This document shows, one piece after another, positions 20,054 through 30,673 of a stretch of DNA of 64,000 bases. A model generated the notes under the pieces. The model was not told where the DNA came from and did not search any database. It saw only the letters and a program-made list of their open reading frames with translations. The position numbers and the translations under genes are program-made. Where the stretch lies: positions 57,830,119 to 57,894,118 of the forward strand of contig CM043952.1 in assembly GCA_014529385.2 (NCBI GenBank), given 5' to 3'. This stretch comes from Adiantum capillus-veneris. Taxonomy: Eukaryota; Streptophyta; Polypodiopsida; Polypodiales; Pteridaceae. Each line of letters opens with the position of its first letter. Within the stretch, counting starts at the first letter, position 1.

Positions 20054-21388
20054 CAAGAACAATAGCCATGTCCTTGCTCCCCACACATAAAAAAAATTAT
20101 GTCCTTGCAAAAAGCTTCAAGCTCTTCAGGAGAGATTTTTACCTTTGTAAACTCCCTTCCCCTTTGACTGATTGTTGTTGTTGTTGTTGGAATTTCATTG
20201 GAAGAATTTGGGGCATTAGTTTTACCCTTTGCATCACTTTTGTCTTTGTTTTCCATGGGCTTGACATTACTTCTAGACCCTTCTTGGAAATTGATGCACA
20301 AAGCAATTATAGTATGGAGGATTACTTCGATGATAGAACCAAGCCATTGGGAGTTGACGTACTCGACCATATCTTCCAGTAATCCCGCACAGAATTGTTG
20401 CTTTTGCTCAACAAAGTCTATCTTTTGAAAGACATTAGCCTTGAGATGTAAATCCCAAAACTTGTCCACAAATATATATCCCAAAACTGGTCCACGTATT
20501 TGTGGATAGAGTCATCGCAGAGAAGCTTCAAAATCTGCCATTCGGTAAGCACTTTGTCCTTTGCATCGCTTGCAAGGAATTTCTTTATGATGGAAACTTA
20601 TAGAGTTTTCCATGTATTTGGGGCTTTGTCGTTGCCAAAAATTCTAGCCCACCATTGAGGATCAGACTTTTGGAAGTGCATAGCTACATGGAATAGCTTG
20701 GAAAACTCTGAAAAGCCTTCATCTCAAAAGGCCGCATCAAATTGCTAGATGAGGGCCAATACTTTGTCAGTAGCACCAAAGGTGCCATCATAGGTGAGAA
20801 AAGAGATACTCTTTTCTCCCTCTTTGAACCTCTTGAGCTTTTGGGACCTTCACCATGCGGGGTAAGATTTGCATGTCCTCCCCTCTTGTATTCTCTAGGA
20901 GAATAGTTGTAGCTTTCGTCAGAAGAGGAGGAAGGAGAAGAAGAAGGAGAAGAGGGTGACCTCTTTCTTACCCGTTTCTTCCTTTGTTTACTCTCTTCCC
21001 TTTTGGAGTGAAGAGGAGAAGGAATGTGGGTTTTGACCGTTTCCTCTTGGGAGGAGTTGACGATCATCAGACCACCGTCTTCATGGAGCCACATCTTTAG
21101 AGGAACTTAGGCGTTCTTTGTGTTCCTACTCTCTTATCTGAGAGAGTATTATTTTGGGGGTCTCATCAACAAGAGGCCTCCTAATATCTCTCTCCTCTTG
21201 GAGAGGAAGGGAAATCCCATAAGCACAAAGTTGTTGAGTAACTTGACTTGCAAATCAGGGTTTCCCATCGCTTGCTACAACCTAGTAATAAGATAATTGA
21301 CGAACATGGGGGCATCATCATTAGCACCTTCTTGTGCAAAATAAAAGTTATGAATGTTCATTCTACTCTCTTGGTTATTGTCAGCCAT
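20054..21388 (-). pseudogene. A2 gag (minus, mirrored copy)
   Basis: The ATG on the minus strand is at 21388. The N-terminal part is frameshifted. The RS-rich segment (20684-21094: HSKREESKQRKKRVRKRSPS) is followed by 19840-20484, which reads VDKFWDLHLKANVFQKIDFV...GLLEDMVEYVNSQW and ends in the knuckle CGEQGHGYCSCPKR. It is the same protein as the plus copy with independent damage, so the duplication is old relative to many of the mutations. The (AAC)n tract is present here too. Confidence 0.75.
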
Positions 21389-21781
21389 GCTAATTAAACC
21401 TATGTATAGATTACTTTGTGCTTTGATACCCTCAAAAACCTTAGTCGCTACTCTTCTTTACCTTTGAAAATAAATTCTCAAGTATCCACACCCATGGTTT
21501 AAACATTGTTGATTGCAAAGACTAGCTAGGGTCTAACATTTCTCGGTTGATTATGGTGTTTATTGAGCTTGTTCATAGCTCAATAATGGTAGTAAGCCAA
21601 AGGCAAGCCCTGAGAGGCTCCATTATTAAGACTATAGTTCCCAATGGTGTACCTCCAACTAAGTCCTTCTCAACCAAGATAATAGATCCCTGTCCCACTT
21701 ACCCTACTTCCATAAACATGCCCACCCTTGCATGGACAACTTAAGGACCTCTCTTCTTAAGCAATAAAAGAGAAACCAATA
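21389..21781 (-). other. Mirrored leader of A2
   Basis: Reverse complement of the leader at 18289-18682. The related A4 leader pieces are 45406-45546 and 56962-57190, now separated by element F. Confidence 0.7.
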
Positions 21782-21793
21782 GCTCTGATACCA
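21782..21793 (-). other. Primer-binding site of mirrored half
   Basis: The plus strand reads GCTCTGATACCA, the reverse complement of TGGTATCAGAGC and a perfect iMet site. A2 thus has a primer site for each strand. Confidence 0.85.
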
Positions 21794-21794
21794 A

Positions 21795-23343
21795 CATAAT
21801 GGAAATGGCCTAGGAACTTTGAGAATACCAGATTTAGGAGAATTAGAGAGAGCATTTTTGTGAGACTACTTGGAGAACATAGATGGTGAATTTATTTGGT
21901 GGTAGCAACTTAACCATAATACTTAATTAACTTGGCATGAACAATTCTTTTGCAAGAGAGAGAGTTTGGAGAACTTGACAACAGTAGATGACCGGATTTA
22001 TGTGGAGCTGTTCCCCCCTCCAATAGGCTTTTTTATTATAGATTCTCCCATCAAGAGAGACTTGGTACAATACAATCTTTGTGTTCCTTGTGACCTAGGT
22101 GATGCAATGAGGATGGAAAGCTTCATCCACCACGAGCATAACTTAGATTTTGTAAAACAAATTAACCATCCCCAGCCTCAGTCTCAAGGCCTCAAACACC
22201 TTCAAAGGTGGAGAGAGCTAGCAAGGAATGAGGGTAGGGACAGGAAGAAGAAACATTCATAAGAAAAAGAAATAGTTCCTCACTTATCATCACTCTTCTT
22301 GCTTAGCATACATAATAGCATGGTAATAAAGATGAAGAATATGGAAAGCTTAAGCATTGGAGCATGGCTCTTGGTTGGATTTGCATTCCATAGACAAGAG
22401 TGTTGGTGTAGGGTCTCAACTTCTCTACAGGCTTGGAGAAGTAGATGGATCTCTTGCACTTTGCAACTCACACAATGAGAGAGAAAGAGAGAGTGTGTGT
22501 GTGTGTGTGTCTGTGGGAGAGTATACCCCCCAGGCTATCCCCCTCCTTGCTTTGGTGGACCCCCTCTTCTAGCACTATCTTGCACATGATTGGACCTCCT
22601 CAAGATTGACCAATCACATGCTAGTGCATATCAAGCAACAAGGGTATCCTTGGGACAAGTTTCCCCCTCCCCCCTTTGAGAGAGAGGAATTGATAAATGC
22701 AAGAACAATTAATTAAATTAACTAAATTTTCATTGGACCCCTTGGGAGGCCAACTAATAGGATTTAGGCACACTATGAAGGAAACATGAAGAGGAGCTTG
22801 ACAATTGTTCTAGATGCTTTTTTTTGTAACAAGCATGTCTTGTGTGAGGGTGTGTGTGTTCTCTCTCTAGCTCCTACAATGAGGGCTCACGCCCCCTTGA
22901 GTAGGGATCATGTTGAATTTTTGAACACCTTAATTTCTCAAGCACCTTAGTCATTAAGCACCTCAAGCACCTTAGTTAGCAAGCACGGCAAGCACCTTAG
23001 TCAGCAAGGACAACAAGCATCTCAAGCACCTTAGTCAGCTATAGCACGACAAGCACCTCAAGCTTGCACCAGGGTCCCACCTCAAGCACAACCCTAGCTT
23101 GCGTGAGGTCAAAGGACTTGTAACACTAACCATTGGAGGTCTTTAATGAAGCTAACCCTAAGGTCTTTTAGCTCCATTAGCTAGCCTTGCTCTTTGACAG
23201 ATCATCTCTCATTTCGACCCCTTTACCATTGGCTCATGTTGAGATAGACCCGGAAGCACATGACTATATTCTAACCCTGGTTCCCATCTATTCTTCCACA
23301 TTAAATGATTGATTTAATATGAAAAAATCATTTGGGTTGGTTA
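21795..23343 (-). repeat. A3: mirrored LTR of A2, one arm plus core
   Basis: It starts CATAATGGAAATGG (the expected terminal TG is mutated) and runs through one full arm to TTCCCATCTATTCTTCCACA and TTTGGGTTGGTTAGATATT, the reverse complement of the A2 core. The second arm is missing; homology stops at about 23343. An open frame at 21966-22262 corresponds to the LTR frame described at 1720-2028. Confidence 0.75.
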
Positions 23344-23766
23344 GATATTACATTTTATGACATTACCTCTCTTTGGAAATCATAGTCATCGTTGACTATG
23401 AGGTAGAAGAGATAAAGCCTTAGTCATTAGTCAATGTTTCTTAGCGGGTAGAGGATCCCTTTTTACCCTACGGCATCATTCCAAGATGAATGACTAATTT
23501 GGTGCTTGGGAGACATAGATGCCGCAAGCATGTCTTGTCTTTAGTCCATTTCATTCTCCCAAAGTAGAGTGACAAATTCTACTTGGTGTTTAAGAGACAT
23601 TGTCATTACAATGAAAGCATGCATACTATTTAAATTTTTGCACAATAAAAAATCATCCTTATAAGACAAGAACATTTGTCATTTAAAAGAAATTTATAAA
23701 TTGCTTACTCTAATGTAGCATCGTAAGCACTGACAAGGTTCATACTATCCTTAAGCTATATTCCTT
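23344..23766. other. Spacer or 3' end of element E, unassigned
   Basis: AT-rich DNA without coding frames. 23393-23418 is a perfect 26-bp match to 45380-45405, at the other edge of element E. It may be the 3' noncoding part of E (minus strand), but no LTR is recognised. Confidence 0.4.
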
Positions 23767-24715
23767 TTATCCATCTAGCATCTTCAAAAGTATATTTTTG
23801 AATTTAACAAGGTACCGTTGGATAATCTTACCATGTTGTAGTGCCTTGTCTTCATGCCAAAGGATAGCTTTGGGTTGTAGCACCTCTTCTTGGTCTCCGA
23901 TTTTGGGAGGGTCTTTAATACTTGGTTCACTTGGTGGCTCTCCTTTGCAGGGCTTAAGTAGGCTCACATGAAAAGCATTGTGCATGGGCCAATGGTTGGG
24001 CAACTTGAGTTTATAAGACATCTCATTGATTGGCTTCAATATTTGAAAAGGACCATAGTATCTTTTTGCTAGTTTAGCATAATACTTTTGATGGCCTGTA
24101 GGATTTTTGCAAGTTGTTTTCCTCAATCAAGCCTTGGGAAACTTAAGTAAGACCCGATCATTTTCTTTGAACGTTAAGGCTCTTTTGTGCTTGCCAGCAG
24201 CAGTTTTTTGCCTTTGTTAAGAGATGGATATAGTCTCCTTAATCTTTTGAAAAGATTCTTGTAGGCCACTGATATACTCATCCACAACGAATATCTTCCC
24301 ATGTACTTTAAGTAGCAAGGGACTTTCTTCCCATAATGATTTCAAAAGGTCCTTTTCTCGCAGAAGTATGGAAAATATTATTGTACGCATACTCTACAAG
24401 AGGTAAGTACTCTTCCCATTGTGAGCGTTGATCTACTTCTGTAACATAAGTCTTTAGCAGATCGAGAATCATAATATTGGCTACTATCTCACTTTGTCCA
24501 TCCATTTGTGGGTGACAGGCTGAAGAGAAATTTAATCTTGTACCTAGATTTTCAAAGAGACCTTTCCAAAAATTACTTGTCATTCTAGGACCTCTTTTTG
24601 ACACGATGGATGTTGGAAATCCATGGTGTTTGAAAATTTGGGATATTGAAGAGAGTTTCCATTTGGTGTGCCTTAATAGTCTTTTTGATAGAAGTGAAGC
24701 GGGCAACAAAAGAGG
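23767..24715 (-). pseudogene. Element E integrase, C-terminal part (split gene)
   Basis: The core part (24709-24308) reads TSIKKTIKAHQME, GFPTSIVSKRGPRMTSNFWK, GTRLNFSSACHPQMDGQSE and QWEEYLPLVEYAYNN. The C-terminal part (24126-23767) reads KLAKRYYGPFQILKPIN and LPNHWPMHNAFHVSLLKP. This is Ty3/gypsy (chromovirus-type) integrase. The second catalytic Asp (VSDRDPR) is Lys here; the Glu (GQSE) remains. It continues the integrase broken at 43897, where the text ends WTIVNRLS*QAYF; joining the two gives the family sequence AYF-TSIKKTIK. Element C therefore inserted inside this gene. Confidence 0.8.
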
Positions 24716-25027
24716 TGACCTCTAAACACCCCTCAAGGCTCCCATGCTACTCAATTGGGGCTAAGGGACAAACCCAAAACCAAACAAGTGAAGGGCACCA
24801 CCTAGTTATGGGATGCGAACTAGAACGCGGGAAAATTCTTGGAAAATACCCCCAAGAAAACACAACAAAAAAACACTCAACAATAGGAGACACTCTCTTG
24901 TACACACACCCACACTCAACTAAGGAAGAGCGTTGATCAAGACATGGTTTCTTCTCTCCACAGTGAATATTGTTTATTTGCTTATTTTTTTCTCTTTTTG
25001 TGAAAGGATGAAGAGGTTATGGTAATA
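24716..25027 (-). mobile_element. Element C 3' LTR, left fragment
   Basis: Homologous to the inner end of the right C LTR (40950-41260 and 42290-42330): GGCAACAA...GAGGTGACCTCTAAACAC and TACACACACCCACACTCAAC. It lacks about 1 kb present in the other LTR (41270-42280). It ends at the TAATA duplicated on insertion of element D. Confidence 0.75.
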
Positions 25028-28000
25028 TGTGAGGTCCCCAACCCCACCGACACCCAAGTGGGATGGGATCCTTGATAGGTCTCTAGGTCTAATAGAAGTC
25101 AGAGTCTCTAAACAAGAAAAATCCAGGGAATAGACCTCTACCATTGACAATGGCTTGGGTTTATAGCCCTAGACAAAGACCTAGTCCCATCTTGTAGTGG
25201 AAATGGGACAACTTTTTTGAAATTTCTAAAACTATTTTGGCCCTATAACTTCCACAATTTGGACTAAGGTATCCTTAACCAACACTTTTTCCCACCTAAC
25301 ATATGTGAAGGCACAGCCACTGGTGGACTCCTCTTCCAAGTGGAGAAGTTTTCTAGACGTTTTTAGTGCACAGGAATGGATAGTTACCTGATTAATTAGG
25401 TCCACCCATCTATATTGACAACCTTAGTCAGTCCCCACTTACCACCCCGCACTCACACATGATACTTTGTCATTCAATTACTACCATGTTCTTATCACAA
25501 TTAAAATAATGATTCCTTTTATCCTTCATAACAAAATTTCATTAGAACAACCCTTGAAAGCAGTATTGAAAACATTCTTTTAGCAAACAGACATCTTCAA
25601 ACTTATGACAAGGTACTGTCAATCTGAAGTAACTTTGACCAGTATTGGCTTGTCTCAAGAACACCTATACGGGGGTGAAAAACAACACCCATTCCTTATT
25701 TATGAAAATCGGGGTGGAAAAGACATCACCCAAAGTTCGAGCACCCATACGCCAACAGCTGCCCATACAATTGGGCGGTTCCTCTAGGATAAAAATGATA
25801 TCCTAAGTAGAATCCACACCCAAAGTTCGAGCACCCATATGCCAACCAGCTGCCCATACAATTGGGCGGTTCCTCTAGGATAAAAATGATATCCTCAGTA
25901 AAATCCACAAACAAAAACATGCATGGGGTAAAGACTCCACGTACATGAAGGTAACCGACTCATCCATGGGTGACTCGCCATCGTTACTCTCACTTGGAGT
26001 AAAATATTTCGAGGAATCTGAGGTGTCTTGAGACAAGCTGTCTTAAAGATGATCAAACATTCTTTCCTAGGTCAACCAGTCTTAGCCCAAATAGTTATTT
26101 CCTAATTACAAACAATGCTCACCGGTTTCTTGGAAGTTACCTTCCGTTTTTGGTCAGTTACTCCTTTTCTGATTCTTACATACTCCTGACGTATGCAATG
26201 TTAACTTATAAAGGAACCTAAACTATTTAAATATTTAATGGAATAAATATAAACCCACTTGGAATTGGTCAGCCATCTATTGCTGCGCTGGCGCCTGAAG
26301 ACTCTCCTCCGTAGGCCTACTACTAGGCCTAGCCTCATGGTCATAGAATGCCCTAGTCCTTCTGTGCGTTGTATCTTCCTCATCGGACTGAGGATTTCCT
26401 CAGGTCCTCTTTGAAGCCATAGTGGTAGCTTTATAAAAGGATACTTAATCAATTAGAGAATTAATTGAATAATCTCTCTTATTTCTTTTACCCAAAAATA
26501 GGTATTTTTGGACTAAGTAAATATCTCGATAAATATCTGGCCGGTGATATATTTTTTTGCAACTTTCTAATAGTATTGCTGTGCTTCCATAATTATTTCA
26601 TAATTATTGGAGCTGTTTTACTAGTTTTCCTATTTAAATTCTCTTCAAAAATACCCTAATTTGGCTTTAGTAATTTATGAACTACTTATCTGATTATAAA
26701 ATTTTTATCCTAGGTAGATTTTGATGTATTATAGCTCTTGTAATTATTTTGCTAACATATAAAGTGATTTACTAATTTCCTTTCTCAATTTACAGTCAAA
26801 ATCAGACATTATTAGCCAAGATAATTAGCTAAACTGATTATTTGGACTTAAGGTAAATTTTTGGACTTTCTAATGCCATTTTTCATCTCTAATCATTACT
26901 ATGTAATTATATAAATTAATTTACTAATTTATCTTTCAAATTTATGATTAAAATCAGATAAGATTAACTAACATAATTAGGTAAACTAATTATCTATATA
27001 TGGCCTATTTATATTGAGTTTTTAATAGTGATTTCTACCTTTGATAATTACTTAATTAACAGACAATTTTGACCTAATATATTAGATAAACTAATTTTTT
27101 GTGCATACCCTAATTATCCCAAATTTGTAACGTTGATTTGTATCTTTGATAAATATTGTATATTTATCTAAGTATTTTTTAATTTCCCTTTTAATGTAGG
27201 CTCAAAAATATATAATTTTGGTCTAAGTGATTAGATAAACTAATTTCATGTGCATGCCCTAATTATACCGGCTTCCTAACATTGATTTCTATCTCTGATA
27301 AATACTATATATTTATCTAAGTAATTTAACTAATTCTCCCCTTAATTTAGAGCTAAAATTAGTCTAATATGATTTAGATAAATAGCTATATTATTTTTCT
27401 AACCTCAAGATAATTTTCACGATGTTTTCAACATGTAAAATAACTCTAATAAATAGCACATAATTATCTAGCATGTTTTTCTAATTTCTCCCTTTAATTT
27501 ATAGCTAAAAACAATTAATCTTGGCTTAATTAAATACTTAGATTAATTATATGTAAATGAGTAATTTATCCCATGTTCCCAATAGCATTTCCTAACTATG
27601 ATAATTAACTTAAGAATTTTTGAGCTGAATGAATAGGTTTTTCATCAAGTTTTTGATTAAAAATAACTAATATTTTCCTAATTAATTACAAAAACTAATC
27701 AAAAAATTAAGAGATAATTTTCCTATTATTTTAATAGTGTAATTTAGATTTGATAATTATATTATACTAATCTAAGTTTAATTAGTATAATTACCCTTAA
27801 TTTATGAACAAAAAGATTAATTTGAATTTTAATATGGCTTAGTAATTAATTAATATCCCTTATCTTAATCTAAGCAATCAAAAAAATGTTAAGGATTAAG
27901 AGAATAATTTAGAGTGTAAATAAATTTAATCTTCTTAATTAATTAGATTAATCAAGAAAATAAGACGTAAATTAGTATAATTTTACTAATTGAAAAGGGA

Positions 28001-28634
28001 TTAGGATAATTATCACAGATAATCTGCTAGAGATTTTCTTTCTAATGATTCTTGGATAGAGTTTTCTCTCTATGTGAGAGAGAAATGACCAGGACTCCGA
28101 GTCTGAATTTTTTTGTGAAGAGGGAGGGCCTATTTATAGGTTTTTAGGGCTCATAGGCTGCTTCTAGAAGTTACTTGCACATCAAGGCTGCCCCCTAGCC
28201 TTACCCTAGCACAACCCGCTGCTAATTCCAGCCTGGGCAAGTTCATTACTGCCCCACACAGCACCCCTAGATACCCAAAATCAAAAATTTGATATTATAT
28301 GACCTTTTCATGATTAATTTTAAAAATACCTACAATTATCTGTAAATATCTGGGAACTTTATGATAAAAGTCTTTTGTAGTAATGATTATTAAAAATTTA
28401 TAATTTACTTAATTAATCTAATCCACAGTGTAAACTTCCATAGCCCATAACTATGCCAGTTTTTATTGGAATTCAGTTCTGAAAATTTCTAACTATAGTA
28501 AAGTCATGATTACGGTTCCAAAAATACCAATATTTTCCGCGGTTGGACAATTCTACATTGCTTTCTTAACAAACAGATTAATTTGATTAAAATTTATATA
28601 ATTTTCTAAGGTTTCAAAAACTAAAAGCCTTACA
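25028..28634 (-). repeat. D 3' LTR (left), 3,607 bp
   Basis: It is longer than its partner because it keeps about 190 bp (about 25365-25555) missing on the right and contains a 90-bp tandem duplication (about 25728-25908; CAAAGTTCGAGCACCCATA at 25731 and 25821). On the minus strand a TATA box, TATAAATA, is at 28138-28131. The AT-rich stretch 26460-27980 holds degenerate repeats. Confidence 0.85.
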
Positions 28635-28980
28635 ATCACCCCAACTTAAGGAATTGAGATGTCCTAATCTCAATCGAAATTGGGAAAATCTTTGAGAAGT
28701 GATACTTTGTCCTCCCGTGTGGCGTCTTCAATGGGGTAGTCCTTCCATTTTACTAGATTCTCTTTGATTACTCTATTTTGCATACTTCTTTCCCTAGCTG
28801 GTTGGAGTTCAAGAATTCCTTGTTTTTGCATCACAATCTGTTCGGCGTCTAGAGTGTGATCGAGCTTTGGATATAAAGTTTTAGAAGACTAATATGGAAT
28901 ACATTATGGACCTTGAGGTGTTCAGGTAGCTTTAGTTTGTAAGCTTGATCATTGATTACCTTTATCTCTTCATAAGGTCC
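28635..28980 (-). pseudogene. D integrase C-terminal end with chromodomain-like tail
   Basis: Reading leftward: GPYEEIKVINDQAYKLKLPE, HLKVHNVFHISLLKLY, a one-base frameshift, then QKQGILELQPARERS and ENLVKWKDYPIEDATREDK, with a stop at about 28672. LVKWKxYPxEDATxE is the chromodomain-like end of plant chromovirus integrases, which targets integration to chromatin. It follows directly on the gag zinc knuckle, which marks the deletion junction near 28980. Confidence 0.8.
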
Positions 28981-29158
28981 ACAATATCTGGGGACATTTG
29001 ATCCTTAGGACATTTTCTCCTATAGTGTCCCATTCGATTGCATCCATAACATCTGATATTTATCTCTTCATAAGGTCCACAATATCTGGGGACATTTGAT
29101 CCTTAGGACATTTGCTCCTATAGTGTACCATTCGATTGCATCCATAACATCTGATATT
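28961..29158 (-). repeat. 98-bp tandem duplication containing a zinc knuckle
   Basis: TTTATCTCTTCATAAGGTCC occurs at 28961 and again at 29059, a 98-bp period. Each copy encodes, on the minus strand, CYGCNRMGHYRRKC (C-x2-C-x4-H-x4-C). Because 98 is not a multiple of three, the two knuckles are in different frames. Confidence 0.9.
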
Positions 29159-30250
29159 TGGAAAATTCTGTTCTGTATTTGTTGTAGTGGTTACTGCCCT
29201 TTGTTGATTGTCTTGGTTGAAATTTCCTCTTGCCCTTCCTATGAAGTTGTTCTAGTTATGATAGTTCCTTGCAGGGGGGTTTCCTTCAGCCGCAAGAGGT
29301 TTAGCTCTGAGAAGGGCATTTTGAATTGATGTGAGGCTCATAGATTCTGAGCATGTACTTAAAGGTTTATTAAAGCCCTGGCAAAAGCGAGCAATTTGTT
29401 GTTCCGTTGTCATCAGTGGTGCATAACACCGTAAAGAGACATATTTGGTGTAGTATTCTTCTAAAGTATGCCCTAACTATTGGAGGGCGAGAAATTCATT
29501 CATTCTTATAGCATGATGTCCCAGAGGAAGATATCTCTCTTTTACTGCCTGTTTCATTTTCTCCCAGGATGGACTAATGGAAGGATTATCCCTACTATGC
29601 TGTTTCCACCAGAGTAGCATCTCCAGTGAGTCAAAACATTCCAAGCATTGCCTGATATTTTGAAGCAGTTCTTGCTGCCAGGAAATAGTCGTCCATGGCA
29701 TCAAGCCATGCTTCGGCATCACGTTCTAAGTTAGGTCCCTCTCCCTTGAAGGTCAGGAGTTGAATCTTTTTTAATAGTAGTTTCTTCTCTTGGGTGGGAG
29801 TGCAAAGGCTTTTTTCATTGCCGTGGGATTTTAATTAACTAACTTCTTTTAGTGTTAAAGAATAAATTTTTTTGTCATGCAAATTTTTAATCTATGTATA
29901 TACTTTCATACTTAATGAAAACAAAAGTCCAACAATCAACATGATCATTCCATTGAATTACAAAAAACATGATATTTTCATAAAACCATGGTATATACAA
30001 GAGTTAATACAATCACTAACTCATACTATGTACAAGATGGACTCATACTATGTATAAGATGGTAACACTCCTATACCAAAATCTACAGAACTACTAGTCC
30101 GTTTGACAGGGGATCAAAAAATATAACATCTTTTGGTCCTCTAAACTTAGGGCCTACTCTCATGGGTCTGATCCTACCTGGGTATATAATTTTAGCTACC
30201 TGATCAAATACCCACTGATTCTGAGATACCTCTATCCCATCTATAGTAAT
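29159..30250 (-). pseudogene. D gag relic
   Basis: The clearest block is 29722-29477: WEKMKQAVKERYLPLGHHAI preceded by LEMLLWWKQHSRDN. This is the LWW...W..K..F..RY.P pattern of chromovirus gag. Sequence upstream to about 30250 reads in fragments only. It lies between the primer site and the duplicated zinc knuckle, the normal gag position. Confidence 0.6.
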
Positions 30251-30659
30251 GGTCTAATCCTAATCTTCAGTCTCGCTGAAAAAGTAAACTTCAATGGTTC
30301 GAAGTGTTTCGGTCCATTTGAGTCTCTTCGAGTTTAGTGCCAATCCCTCTATCTGTCCTGCATCAATCAGGAAAATTTTGCCAAACTTTGATCATCTGAT
30401 TTCCCACGTAAGAGGAGGAGAAAACATCTCGTCTAGTAATTGCATGATGCTCTTGCAAAATAGGAATCTATTGGATTTGCAAGCAGCCTTAAACATGATA
30501 TTGAAGATCATATACTTTCAGTAAGCCTGGAAGACATTTTCCCGTATTGATAGGAAAATTCTCATTTCAAAATATACTACAATTATAATTGCAAAATTAC
30601 TTATTAAATCTTCATTTTGTCAACCTTTCTCCCTAGTTTTAGGACCTTACTAACCTCAA

Positions 30660-30671
30660 GCTTTGATACCA
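30660..30671 (-). other. D primer-binding site
   Basis: The plus strand reads GCTTTGATACCA, the reverse complement of TGGTATCAAAGC, one mismatch from the iMet consensus. It is two bases from the LTR start at 30674. Confidence 0.85.
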
Positions 30672-30673
30672 CT

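Larger units (their letters stand above)
15254..23343. mobile_element. Element A2: strand-symmetric palindromic LTR element
   Basis: The left half is palindromic LTR (15254-18275), iMet primer site, leader, gag plus. The right half is the same in reverse complement: gag minus (20054-21388), leader, primer site (21782-21793), LTR (from 21795). The mirror centre is the 35-bp loop 20019-20053. The asymmetric core of the right LTR (about 23275-23343) is the reverse complement of the left LTR core (about 16730-16815). The right LTR is therefore truly inverted, although its arms look the same in either direction. The right LTR is cut at about 23343, after one arm plus its core. There is no pol, so mobilisation would need an autonomous partner. 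Confidence 0.75.
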
